From: Variovorax sp. HW608
GTDB lineage: Bacteria > Pseudomonadota > Gammaproteobacteria > Burkholderiales > Burkholderiaceae_C
Reading direction: 5' to 3'
DNA length: 64,000 nt
NCBI RefSeq assembly: GCF_900090195.1
Contig: NZ_LT607803.1
Location: forward strand, 3,224,001-3,288,000
The translations under genes were made by a program, and so were the position numbers. Below, piece by piece: positions 19,607-27,754 of the stretch. The stretch's first letter is position 1. Each line of letters opens with the position of its first letter. Under the pieces are notes generated by a model. That model was not told where the DNA came from. It searched no databases and saw only the letters and a list, made by a program, of their open reading frames with translations.

Positions 19607-20449
19607 TCAAGCCGTCACGGTGACGGCGCCCGGATTGTGCCGCAGCGTCCGCCGTCCGATGGTCTGCAGCGCATGCAGCACGGGCAGTGCTGCGAGCGCC
19701 GCCGTCAGGTGCTTGAGGCTGTGGCCCGAGATCAGGTGCTGGGTCGCTTCGAAGATCGCGTGGTCCGCGAGCTCGAAGAGCTTCGCGAGCGCATAGAAGA
19801 AGACCACCCAGCCTAGCCGGAGTCCGACGGCGCCGCTGGTCGGCCGCGCAAACGACAGCAGCACGATCAGTGCCATGCCGCCGAACTGCACCAGCGCCCA
19901 GGGCAGCGCGTTGCCGGTCTCGTGGCACACCGCCGTGGCCAGCAATCCGCCGACCAGCGTGAACCATGCGGCCGGCCAGCCGGCGCGAGCGCTCACTCGC
20001 TCGCAGGTCGCGAATCCGATCAGGCCCGCGAAGGCCACGGCCATGCCGGCACGATCCGCGGCCAGCCGCACGCTGTCGGGCTGCAGGTGATAGAAGGCCG
20101 AGCCGAGCGCGGTCAGGACGAGGCCGGCGAAGAACATCCAGGCGCAATCGAGGGCGTTCACCGGCAGGTGCCATCCGGTCTGCTGCACCGCCGCCGCATC
20201 CAGCGCTTCCTCGTGCGCGCGATCCAGCCAGCGGAGCCAGCGCAAGCCCCAGATGCCGATCGCGGCGAAGGGCAGGTTGCTCAGCACGTCCATGGCGTTG
20301 GGGACCGGGCCCCACGCCTCTGCGTCCGCGAACGGCGCCCCGGCAAGGCCGGGGGCGGGAATGGCCGGCCCGACCACCGCGGCCAGCAGCAGCAGCGCGA
20401 ACAGGGCCAGGAGGTAGCGTTCGCGATTCGACAGCAACGAGAGCGACAT
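19607..20449 (-). CDS. CREST/alkaline-ceramidase-like integral membrane protein
   Basis: A 280-residue polytopic protein starting at the ATG 20447-20449. It carries the pattern of the CREST hydrolase superfamily: SAFYHLQPDSVRLAADR (Ser...His...Asp) in the middle and HLISGHSLKHL (two His) near the C-terminus, likely metal ligands. Seven hydrophobic helices are visible. The substrate is unknown; a lipid amide or ester is suggested by the family and by the acyltransferase gene 19 bp downstream. A longer frame upstream lacks family similarity. Confidence 0.65.
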   Translation of the reverse strand: MSLSLLSNRERYLLALFALLLLAAVVGPAIPAPGLAGAPFADAEAWGPVPNAMDVLSNLPFAAIGIWGLRWLRWLDRAHEEALDAAAVQQTGWHLPVNALDCAWMFFAGLVLTALGSAFYHLQPDSVRLAADRAGMAVAFAGLIGFATCERVSARAGWPAAWFTLVGGLLATAVCHETGNALPWALVQFGGMALIVLLSFARPTSGAVGLRLGWVVFFYALAKLFELADHAIFEATQHLISGHSLKHLTAALAALPVLHALQTIGRRTLRHNPGAVTVTA

Positions 20450-20543
20450 GGCGGACTCCAAGGGATGACTCGATGGGCGCAATCTAGGTTGCCAACCCCC
20501 TCCACGGCATCGAGAATCGATACGGAGCACTTATTCACCACCC

Positions 20544-20564
20544 CCGGTATCGCCCGGTAATACC
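20544..20564 (+). promoter_or_regulatory. Candidate operator upstream of the XRE regulator gene
   Basis: Between two divergent genes (181 bp) a direct repeat CCGGTA occurs twice ten bases apart, and the second copy belongs to a 9-bp dyad GGTAATACC (20556-20564). Another dyad, ATCGA-GAA-TCGAT, lies a little upstream. These could be the binding site of the XRE regulator or promoter elements; no experiment or homology supports either yet. Confidence 0.3.
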
Positions 20565-20630
20565 TGGCGCCGCCCATGAGCCGCCGGCCCCAAGGCGAAT
20601 ACCGCAGCGCTGCTGCGCGGAGGTTACCCA

Positions 20631-21365
20631 ATGAGCACCACCGCCGACCTGGTCGTCGCCCTCAAGAACGAACTCAAGAACGCCCGGATGACCTACGCGG
20701 ATCTCGCCAAGTCGCTCGACATGGCCGAATCCAGCGTCAAGCGGATGCTCGCCAAGGGCGACATGCCGCTCACCCGGGTCGATGCGATCTGCCGGACGCT
20801 GAAGATCGACTTCGCCGAGCTCGCGCGGCGCGTGGCGGATTCGCAGCCGCTGCTCAAGGAACTCACGCTGGAGCAGGAAAAGGCCGTCATCGCGGACAAG
20901 AAGCTGCTCCTGATCGCGATCTGCGTGCTGAGCCAGTGGACGCTGGAGCAGATCGTGGCGGCCTATCGCATCAGCGAGGCCGAATGCATCGGCTACCTCG
21001 CGCAACTGGACCGGATCGGCATCATCGAGCTGCGCCCGCTCAACCGGTATCGCCTGAAGCTCGCCAAGACCTTCCGCTGGCGCCCGCACGGGCCGGTGAT
21101 GGACTTCTTCCGCGAGAACGTGGTGCTCGACTATTACCGCGGCGGCTTCGACGGCCCCGCCGAGGGCCTGCTGCTGGTGCACGGGCAGATCAGCAAATCG
21201 CTCGCGCCGGCCTTTCTGGACCGGCTCCAGCGCGTCGCGCAGGACTTCGCGCAGCAGCACCAGACCGACCAGAAGCTGCCGCCGAAAGAGCGCGAGGGCT
21301 ATACCCTGCTGCTCGGCATGCGCAACTGGGAGTTCGAGCTATTCACCCGGCTGCGGCGGGGCTGA
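20631..21365 (+). CDS. XRE-family helix-turn-helix transcriptional regulator
   Basis: A 244-residue protein with an N-terminal XRE-type helix-turn-helix (residues about 20-45, MTYADLAKSLDMAESSVKRM). The rest (about 75-244) is a conserved domain of unknown ligand seen in proteobacterial regulators. A strong GGAGG ribosome-binding site lies 7 bp before the ATG. Its target is unknown; the candidates are its own promoter, the divergent lipid genes, or the dadA-like unit downstream. Confidence 0.85.
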   Translation: MSTTADLVVALKNELKNARMTYADLAKSLDMAESSVKRMLAKGDMPLTRVDAICRTLKIDFAELARRVADSQPLLKELTLEQEKAVIADKKLLLIAICVLSQWTLEQIVAAYRISEAECIGYLAQLDRIGIIELRPLNRYRLKLAKTFRWRPHGPVMDFFRENVVLDYYRGGFDGPAEGLLLVHGQISKSLAPAFLDRLQRVAQDFAQQHQTDQKLPPKEREGYTLLLGMRNWEFELFTRLRRG

Positions 21366-21412
21366 TCCCGGCCCGTCACAGACAGAAACCGGTTTCCTCG
21401 ATAAGATTCAGC

Positions 21413-21613
21413 CCGCAGAAAAGCGGACGGCACCCGTCCCACCGTTGGCGCAACCTCCCATGAACGCTCAAGGTGAACCGCAGCGCGGTTCGTAGACTGC
21501 CCTCTATTGACCCATGCCGACTGGAGAGACGCCACACCGACGTGGCGCACCGAAGGAGCAAGTCCGCTGCATGCCGCAGCCGATGAATCTCTCAGGTAAA
21601 GAAGACAGAGGGA
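21413..21613 (+). promoter_or_regulatory. Glycine riboswitch, tandem, with a degraded first aptamer (copy 1)
   Basis: The second aptamer (21521-21613) keeps the core of the glycine riboswitch: CTGGAGAGACGCC, CACCGAAGGAGCAA, GAATCTCTCAGGTA and GACAGAGGG. The first aptamer (about 21413-21508) is recognisable by alignment with copy 2 (CACCGTTGGCGCAA, CTCCCATGAACGCTCA), but the AA of CACCGAAGG is TT and the P1 GGAGAG strand is absent. No T-tract terminator follows, unlike copy 2. It precedes a decayed dadA paralogue. Ligand response is doubtful. Confidence 0.85.
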
Positions 21614-21699
21614 GCGGCAAAAACTGAACCCCCGGTCCCGACGCTCCGCACAGTGAGTGCTCGCCCCGGCCGTTCATGCCCTCCCAAAAGGAATCGGAC

Positions 21700-22941
21700 A
21701 TGCGCGTGGTTGTACTCGGCGCCGGCCTGCACGGCGTCACGACGGCCTATTACCTGCAGCAGCTCGGTCACGAGGTGATCGTCATCGATCGCCATGCGAC
21801 GCCAGCGGCGAAGGCCCGGGGCCGGGTCCCTTCCGGCGAGCCCGCGGCATCGACCGATTCGGCTTCAGCCTCGATGCCGGCGCGGCCTGCCCCGGGACGC
21901 TGGTTGCGCCTTCGCACCGCCCTCCGCCGCCGCTTTGGAAGCCTGCTCGACCGCGCGGTGGTGCCGCCCAGGAGCAATCCGCTCGATCACCTGGTCCGTC
22001 TCGCGGTCTACAGCCGCCAGAGCGCCCATGCGCTGCGCGACGAGTCCGGCATGCCGCCGCGCCCGCGCTCGACCGGACAGATGACCCTCTACACCGATGC
22101 CGAGGTGTTCCGGGGGCGTATCGAACGGAACGCGCATTGGTCGGAACTGGGCTGCGAGGAGCGCCTGCTGTCGGCCGGCGAGGCCATCGACATGGAGCCT
22201 TCGCTGCAACTCATGGCCGACAGCCTCGCCGGCGCGACCTACTCGCCCGACGACCCGGCGCGTGATCCTGCGCAGTTCGCGGCGGGCATCGTCTTCCTTT
22301 GCCGCGCGGCCGGCGTGCGCTTCATGATGAAGCACACCGTGGTCTCGCTGAAGGAGCGCAACGGCCGCATCGACCACGTCGAGTTTCTGGATCCGCAGGG
22401 CGAGCCGGTGATCGTGCGCGCGCAGTCCTATGTGCTCGCGCTCGGCGCATCGAGCGTGCCGCATGCCGAGCACCTGGGCATCGACATGCCGCTGCGCTTC
22501 GTGCGCGAGTACGTGGTCACGCTGCCCGTCAAGGACCTCTCGATCGCGCCCCGCCTGTCGCTGCACGACCGCCAGGGCAGGCTGCGCATCCGGCGGCTGG
22601 AGAACGCGCATGGGCACCACCTGCGCATCACCTCCACCGTCCGCGTCAACGACGACGAGGAGAACGAGCCCGATTCGGACCGCTTCGCCGCGATCCTGCG
22701 CCGCGTCGAGACCCTGTTCCCGGGCGTGGGCGATGCGAGCCGCGCGTCGCTCGAAACCGCGATGCACGCGGTCACCAGCAACCGCTTGCCGATGATCGGC
22801 AAGACGCGGCTGCCGAACCTGTTCCTCAACACCGCGCCCGGCACCCCGAGCTGGACCAACGCGATCGGGGCAGGCAAGTCCATCGCGCGCATCGTGAGCG
22901 GGCTGCGCCCCGAACTCGACTTCGCCTTCCGCGGCCTATAG
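21700..22941 (+). CDS. Divergent D-amino-acid dehydrogenase (DadA-like) paralogue, probably impaired
   Basis: A 413-residue FAD-dependent oxidoreductase relative. The N-terminal dinucleotide fold (VVLGAGLHGVTTAYYLQQLG) is intact, and the start at 21700 is chosen by homology and by the AAAAGGAA ribosome-binding site. Compared with the next dadA it lacks the ETSFANGGQISVSHAEPWAN flavin-contact loop, which is replaced by a low-complexity Ala/Pro/Arg stretch. The C-terminal GHGTLGWTHACGSGKS motif reads APGTPSWTNAIGAGKS. Catalysis is therefore doubtful. Preceded by a glycine riboswitch copy; its TAG stop starts a repeat tip. Confidence 0.82.
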   Translation: MRVVVLGAGLHGVTTAYYLQQLGHEVIVIDRHATPAAKARGRVPSGEPAASTDSASASMPARPAPGRWLRLRTALRRRFGSLLDRAVVPPRSNPLDHLVRLAVYSRQSAHALRDESGMPPRPRSTGQMTLYTDAEVFRGRIERNAHWSELGCEERLLSAGEAIDMEPSLQLMADSLAGATYSPDDPARDPAQFAAGIVFLCRAAGVRFMMKHTVVSLKERNGRIDHVEFLDPQGEPVIVRAQSYVLALGASSVPHAEHLGIDMPLRFVREYVVTLPVKDLSIAPRLSLHDRQGRLRIRRLENAHGHHLRITSTVRVNDDEENEPDSDRFAAILRRVETLFPGVGDASRASLETAMHAVTSNRLPMIGKTRLPNLFLNTAPGTPSWTNAIGAGKSIARIVSGLRPELDFAFRGL

Positions 22942-22969
22942 GGTGTCTTCGAAGGGTGAACACGCCCTT
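22939..22969 (+). repeat. Decayed copy of the cloverleaf repeat tip
   Basis: The segment begins with the TAG stop of the dadA-like paralogue and contains AGGGTGAACACGCCCT (22953-22968), an exact 16-bp match to 13744-13759 in the cloverleaf element. The preceding TAGGGTGT resembles the other tip. The arms can pair imperfectly. It looks like a solo tip or excision remnant of the same repeat family. Confidence 0.6.
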
Positions 22970-23010
22970 GTAGCCGTTCGGCGGCGAAGCCCCTACAATC
23001 GCCGCACTTG

Positions 23011-23206
23011 CAGGAGAGCGGGCCGCGAAAGCGGCTCCACCGAAGGCGCAAACTCCCATAAACGCTCAGGTCGGCTCGCCACGAGCCTGTACTGCAATCA
23101 ACTGTCAGAGCCGTCTGGAGAGCCATCACGCCATGTGATGCACCGAAGGAGCAAGCCCTGTTGCGGGTGCAACGGGCGAATCTCTCAGGTACCGAGGACA
23201 GGGGGA
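23011..23206 (+). promoter_or_regulatory. Tandem glycine riboswitch upstream of dadA (copy 2)
   Basis: Two aptamers follow each other. Aptamer 1 (23011 to about 23110) has CAGGAGAGCGG, CACCGAAGGCGCAA and AAACGCTCAGGT. Aptamer 2 (23115-23206) has CTGGAGAGCC, CACCGAAGGAGCAA, GAATCTCTCAGGTA and GACAGGGGG. These are the conserved blocks of the glycine riboswitch, which binds glycine and usually switches the gene on. A terminator-like hairpin with a T-rich tail follows immediately, suggesting transcriptional control of dadA. Confidence 0.92.
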
Positions 23207-23209
23207 GCG

Positions 23210-23244
23210 GCAACTTGGACGCAATCCGGTTGCTTTTCTTTTTT
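23210..23244 (+). terminator. Terminator hairpin, expression platform of glycine riboswitch copy 2
   Basis: A 5-bp stem GCAAC/GTTGC (23210-23214 with 23229-23233), with a short inner GGA/TCC pairing, is followed by a T-rich tract broken by one C (23234-23244). It lies 3 bp after the second aptamer and 55 bp before dadA. This is the layout of an intrinsic terminator controlled by the riboswitch. The alternative antiterminator was not worked out. Confidence 0.6.
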
Positions 23245-23298
23245 CACGGCACCGGTTTCCGTTTCGTCCAAGCGCTGCAACCTTTAAAGGGTTCTGAA

Positions 23299-24612
23299 AT
23301 GCGCGTGATCGTTCTCGGCGCCGGCCTGCTCGGCGTGACCTCGGCTTATTACCTCCAGCAACTCGGCCACGAAGTGACCGTGATCGACCGACAGGCCACC
23401 CCGGCCGCCGAAACCAGCTTCGCCAACGGCGGCCAGATCTCGGTGAGCCATGCCGAGCCGTGGGCCAATCCCAGCGCACCGCTCAAGGTGTTGCAATGGC
23501 TCGGCAAGGAAGACGCGCCGCTGCTCTTTCGCCTGCGCGCCGACGTGCGGCAATGGCTCTGGGGATTGCAGTTCCTGCGCGAATGCACCCCGGCGCGCAC
23601 CCGTCACAACATCGAGCAGATCGTGCGCCTGGGCACCTACAGCCGCGACACGCTGCAGCAATTGCGCCGCGACACCGGCATCGGCTACGAGCAGCGCACG
23701 CAAGGGATCCTGCACTTCTATACGAACCAGAAGGAATTCGACGGCGCGCTCGAGCCGGCCGAGCAGATGCGCGCCCTCGGTTGCGAGCGCCGCGTGATCT
23801 CCGCCGACGAGGCCGTTGCGATCGAACCCGCGCTGGCCCACATCCGTGCGCAGCTCGCCGGCGCCACCTACACCGCCGAGGACGAATCGGGCGACGCCAA
23901 CCGCTTCGCCCGCGAACTCGTGAAGCTCGCCGAGGCGGCCGGCGTGCGCTTCCTCATGAGCCACACCGTGACCGCGTTGCGCGAAGCCGGCGGCCGCATC
24001 GACCACGTCGAAGCCACCGACAGCGAAGGCCGCTTCCAGCGCATCCGCGGCGACGCCTACGTGCTCGCGATGGGCTCGCTCAGCCCGCTCTACGCGGCGC
24101 CGCTGGGCATCCGGCTGCCGATCTATCCGGCCAAGGGCTACTCGGTGACGATGCCGGTGATCGATCCGTCGAAGGCGCACCAGGTGTCGCTGACCGACGA
24201 TGAGTTCAAGCTCGTCTTCTCGCGCTACACCTCGGCCACCGGCGACCGCCTGCGCATCGCCGGCACGGCGGAGCTCAACGGCTACGACCGCGACCTCAAC
24301 CGCGTGCGCTGTGAAGCGATCGTGCGGCGGGTGGAGCAGCTCTTCCCCGGCGCGGGCGATGCGTCGAAGGCGCAGTTCTGGACCGGCCTGCGCCCCGCTA
24401 CGCCGAGCAACGTGCCGCTGATCGGCGCCACGAAGCTTGCGAACCTGTTCCTGAACACCGGCCACGGCACGCTCGGATGGACGCATGCCTGCGGCTCCGG
24501 CAAATCGATCGCGCGCATCGTGAGCGGGCTCGCGCCCGAGGTGGACTTCGCGTTCACCGGCCTCAGCAGGGCTCAGTCGTCGGCGGTGAAGACCGTCAGC
24601 ACGCCGGTGTAG
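23299..24612 (+). CDS. dadA: D-amino-acid dehydrogenase, small subunit type
   Basis: DadA is an FAD-dependent membrane-associated dehydrogenase that deaminates D-amino acids and feeds electrons to quinones; here the glycine riboswitch suggests glycine is a substrate or signal. The 437-residue product starts at the ATG 23299-23301 (MRVIVLGAGLLGVTSAYYLQ) with the FAD Rossmann motif, followed by ETSFANGGQISVSHAEPWAN and the C-terminal NTGHGTLGWTHACGSGKS, all typical. The last 40 bp overlap the convergent FIST gene. Confidence 0.93.
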   Translation: MRVIVLGAGLLGVTSAYYLQQLGHEVTVIDRQATPAAETSFANGGQISVSHAEPWANPSAPLKVLQWLGKEDAPLLFRLRADVRQWLWGLQFLRECTPARTRHNIEQIVRLGTYSRDTLQQLRRDTGIGYEQRTQGILHFYTNQKEFDGALEPAEQMRALGCERRVISADEAVAIEPALAHIRAQLAGATYTAEDESGDANRFARELVKLAEAAGVRFLMSHTVTALREAGGRIDHVEATDSEGRFQRIRGDAYVLAMGSLSPLYAAPLGIRLPIYPAKGYSVTMPVIDPSKAHQVSLTDDEFKLVFSRYTSATGDRLRIAGTAELNGYDRDLNRVRCEAIVRRVEQLFPGAGDASKAQFWTGLRPATPSNVPLIGATKLANLFLNTGHGTLGWTHACGSGKSIARIVSGLAPEVDFAFTGLSRAQSSAVKTVSTPV

Positions 24613-25841
24613 CCGTAGAGGTGGTGCCGCGCGATCTCGCCGGCGGCGAAGAAGCCGACCAGCGGCACGTCGCCGAGCGCATGGCGCACGATCTGCAGCT
24701 CCGCGTTCGGCGCCCCGAAGTGCGGGCCGCCGCGCCCCGAGCAGCTCACGTACACCGCCCCCGCGACGCGACGCGCCGGATGCGGTGCCGCGCCGGTTTC
24801 CGAGCCGGCGACTGCGCGCGCGGTGGCGAGCGTCTGCTCCTCGGGCTCCAGCTCCTCGCGGATCTCGGCGCAGACGCGCATGAGATCGGAACGCGCGGCC
24901 TGAGCGTTGCGCCGGCAGAAGGTCATGCGCATGCCGGGCTCGACGACGTCGGCGATCGCCACGCCGCGCCGCGTCGGATCGAGGCCGATGATGTGCCGCA
25001 CCCGCACGTCGGAGCCGAGGTCGCGCGTGCGATGGACCCGATCGCTGCCGGCCTCGGCGAGGCCCACCAGCGTCGCGCGCACCGCGGCGATCGCCTCCTC
25101 GGGCTCGTCGAGCGAAACATGGAGATCGTCCAGCAGCACGTCGAGCGCCGGCAGGCCGTCGAGTTCGAGCAGCAGGTTGCCGTCGGCCTGCGTGATCTCG
25201 CGCTCGCCCGACACCGGCTGGCAGCCCTGCGTGACACGCGACACCAGCCGCACGCCTTCGCCGAAGACCACGCCCGACAGGCCGCCCTGGAACACCCCGC
25301 CATGGGCGCCGTGGCCCGGAATGTTGCCGTTGCCGCCGACCGCGAACTGCAACGATCCGGCGCGGCCCGACGAGAGGCCGCCGAAGAGGTAGCCGGTGTC
25401 GGTGCGCTCCGCCATCTCGGCGATCAGCTCGGCGAGCTCGGGCGTGCGCGGGTCGGCATGGACGAGCGCCGTGTGCGCCGAGAAACCGCTCGTCTCGGTG
25501 CTCGCGAGCGGCGCCACGCCGGAAAACACGCGGTACTGGTCGCTCGGCAGCTCGCACAGCATCACGCTGAGCGCGGGCTCGTCGAAATACTCGGCATTGT
25601 TGGCCGCCACGCCGACCCCCACGGTGCCCGACCAGTCGGTGATCTCGGGCAGCTCCGCGCTCAGGTGATCGAGGATCTCCTGCGCATCGGCCGAATAGTG
25701 GTCGGTGACGTAGAGCAGCCCCAGCGTCGGCGAATGCGCGTAGTCGGGCAACGCCATCTGTGCCCGCAGTTGCGCGAGCACCAGCCCCGCAGCCATGCGC
25801 CATTGCGGATGGGTGGCGTGGCCTGAAGGAAACAGCTTCAT
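24573..25841 (-). CDS. FIST-domain signal-transduction protein
   Basis: FIST N and FIST C domains are predicted small-molecule sensing modules, often suggested to bind amino acids. The 422-residue product starts at the ATG 25839-25841 (MKLFPSGHATHPQW) and shows GTVGVGVAANNAEYFDEPA and GYLFGGLSSGRAG in the N domain, and SCSGRGGPHFGAPNAE with GFFAAGEIA in the C domain. It stands alone without a fused kinase or cyclase. It overlaps the dadA 3' end, so an amino-acid-linked role is possible but unproven. Confidence 0.88.
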   Translation of the reverse strand: MKLFPSGHATHPQWRMAAGLVLAQLRAQMALPDYAHSPTLGLLYVTDHYSADAQEILDHLSAELPEITDWSGTVGVGVAANNAEYFDEPALSVMLCELPSDQYRVFSGVAPLASTETSGFSAHTALVHADPRTPELAELIAEMAERTDTGYLFGGLSSGRAGSLQFAVGGNGNIPGHGAHGGVFQGGLSGVVFGEGVRLVSRVTQGCQPVSGEREITQADGNLLLELDGLPALDVLLDDLHVSLDEPEEAIAAVRATLVGLAEAGSDRVHRTRDLGSDVRVRHIIGLDPTRRGVAIADVVEPGMRMTFCRRNAQAARSDLMRVCAEIREELEPEEQTLATARAVAGSETGAAPHPARRVAGAVYVSCSGRGGPHFGAPNAELQIVRHALGDVPLVGFFAAGEIARHHLYGYTGVLTVFTADD

Positions 25842-25882
25842 GGGCTTCGCTTTCTCTCGCGGGAAGGAATACGGTGCCGGCC

Positions 25883-26626
25883 TCAGCGCGCCCGCTTGCG
25901 CGCCGGAGCCGGCGTCTTGCCGGCAGCGGCGGCGCCCTGGCCGCCGGCTGATGTCGACTTGCTGCCTGCCGCGGCGGCGGGCTTCTTCGCGGACTTGGCC
26001 GCCGGGGCCTTTTGCGCCGCCGCGCCGGACGACGGCTGCGCCATCGCCGGCATCTTCAGATGCGCGGCTTCCTGCAGGGCCGCGCTCGCGATCTGCTGGA
26101 ACTGCTGCGTCAGCGCGCCCCACCATTGCAGCGGGTCCACCACGCCTGCCCCGTCGCCCGCTGCGGCGCTGCCGTTGCCGCCTGCGCGCGCGCGCCGGGA
26201 CGGCTTCGCCGCCGCCTCGGTTTCTTCGGCGTCCGCGGCCGGCTCGGCTTTCTTCGGCTCCGCCTTGGGTGCGGGGGCCGGCGCGGGCTCCGGCGCGGCC
26301 GCGGCCTGCCGCGTGAAGACGCTCGCGAGATCCTCCATCTGCACGTTCATGCCGCGCAGCGTGGAGAGGGTCATCTTCTGCACCTCGAGCGCCTGGATGG
26401 TGGCCTTGAGCGCATGGCCGTTCTGTTCGAGCCAGAACTGCACGGTCCTCAGTTCCTGGATGCGCTTGTCGACCTCTTCGACGCTCAGCGTCGGCGCGAC
26501 CCAACTCGCAAGACTCGGCATGCCGGGCGTCACGCCCGCCGCCGCGCTTCCGCCGGCCAGGTTCTTGAGGAAGTCGAATCCGGGAACGAACTGGCTGAAG
26601 GCGAAAGGCTTGCTCGTGTCGCTCAT
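25883..26626 (-). CDS. phaM: PhaM-type polyhydroxyalkanoate granule regulatory protein
   Basis: PhaM activates PHA synthase and tethers PHB granules to the nucleoid in Cupriavidus. The 247-residue product begins MSDTSKPFAFSQFVPGFDFL, the family signature, followed by a helical region with VEEVDKRIQELRTVQFWLEQ. The C-terminal 60 or so residues are Ala/Lys/Pro rich, ending in ARKRAR, a histone-H1-like DNA-binding tail. The start is the ATG at 26624-26626. PHA synthase is not in the window. Confidence 0.85.
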   Translation of the reverse strand: MSDTSKPFAFSQFVPGFDFLKNLAGGSAAAGVTPGMPSLASWVAPTLSVEEVDKRIQELRTVQFWLEQNGHALKATIQALEVQKMTLSTLRGMNVQMEDLASVFTRQAAAAPEPAPAPAPKAEPKKAEPAADAEETEAAAKPSRRARAGGNGSAAAGDGAGVVDPLQWWGALTQQFQQIASAALQEAAHLKMPAMAQPSSGAAAQKAPAAKSAKKPAAAAGSKSTSAGGQGAAAAGKTPAPARKRAR

Positions 26627-26709
26627 GGACGGCTCCGGAGGTGAGTTGTTGTGCGGGCAGCTTACTCCAAGCAGGTGGCGTTTTGGGCCGCCCGCGCCGC
26701 CCTCTGTCG

Positions 26710-27618
26710 TCAATGCTTGTGCTCGCCGGCCGCGGCCGCTCCGGCGGCGGTCTGCACCGGCACCTTGATCTCGAGCGAGCTCTTCCGTCCCTTGGCGTCT
26801 TCGAAGAGCAGCGTCAGCGGCACGCTCGTTCCATTGGCGAGCGGCTGCTTCAGGTCCATCAGCATCAGGTGGGAGCCGCCCGGCTTGAGCTCGACCGTCT
26901 GCCGCGCCGGAAGGTCCAGACTCGGCAGACCGCGCATGCGCATGGTGTCGCCTTCCATCTTCATCTCGTGGACTTCGGCGACGCCGGCGGCCGGCGTGGA
27001 GGCGCCGACGAGGCGCGTGCCGGACGGTGCGTTGAGCTTCATGAAGGCGCCGGTGCCGCTCTGGCCGGGCACCGCAGCGCGGATCCATGCATCGCGCACG
27101 TCGACCGGCGCGACGCCGGCGGCCAGCACGTCGAGCCGCGCCGCCGGGCTGCCGAGGCCGGTGGTGGACGTGCCGCTGGCGGGGATCTGCGCCCAGTCGG
27201 CGCTGCCGACGTCGCAGTTCTGCAGCACCTTGAACCAGAGCACGCCCGGCGTGGCGGGCAGCTTGCCGCGCAGCACGAACTCGGCGCGCTCGCCGGTGGG
27301 CAGCGCGGCCTGGGCGTTCTCCGCCGTCCAGCGCACTTCGCCGCCGTTGTCGCCGGCCGGCGGCGCTTCGAGCTTCCAGCCCTTGCGCGCCTGCGCATCG
27401 GTGAAGGCGAAACCCTTGGGCAGCCGCACGGTGATGCCGGTTGTGCTCTTCGCGCCTTCACAGGCGTGGCCGACGCGGAAGGCGGCTTCGTAGTCGCTGC
27501 CGGCGGTGGCGCCGCCGGGCGGCAAGGTCACGTGCGCGAAGGCGCTGCCGCTGCCCGCGAGCACGATGCAGGCGGCGAGTTGGCGGATAGAGAAGGATGC
27601 GTTCATGGAAGTGTTCAT
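26710..27618 (-). CDS. Periplasmic YcnI-like (DUF1775) domain fused to a PCuAC copper chaperone domain
   Basis: A 302-residue exported protein starting at 27618 (or at the second ATG, 27606). After the signal peptide (ending near SAFAHVT) a YcnI/DUF1775 domain starts with His at its predicted mature end, a copper-ligand feature. Residues about 175-290 form a PCuAC domain with the His/Met ligands VHEMKMEGDTMRMR and GGSHLMLMDLKQP. It ends in a His tail (EHKH). The role is probably copper delivery to cytochrome c oxidase. Confidence 0.87.
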   Translation of the reverse strand: MNTSMNASFSIRQLAACIVLAGSGSAFAHVTLPPGGATAGSDYEAAFRVGHACEGAKSTTGITVRLPKGFAFTDAQARKGWKLEAPPAGDNGGEVRWTAENAQAALPTGERAEFVLRGKLPATPGVLWFKVLQNCDVGSADWAQIPASGTSTTGLGSPAARLDVLAAGVAPVDVRDAWIRAAVPGQSGTGAFMKLNAPSGTRLVGASTPAAGVAEVHEMKMEGDTMRMRGLPSLDLPARQTVELKPGGSHLMLMDLKQPLANGTSVPLTLLFEDAKGRKSSLEIKVPVQTAAGAAAAGEHKH

Positions 27619-27754
27619 CGGAGACTTTCGTGAAGTGTTCAATCGGAGGTCGTAGAGAAGACGGCTCCTCGGCGTCCGCGCGGGAACGCCGATCAATTGG
27701 GGGAACCGTCGCGGGCGCGCACGAGAGCACCACGCGAGGCGAAGCCGATCGATC

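Noticed and set aside
21614..21655. Hairpin GGAGCG/CGCTCC after glycine riboswitch copy 1 as a terminator
   Set aside because: No T-rich tail; it cannot be an intrinsic terminator as written.
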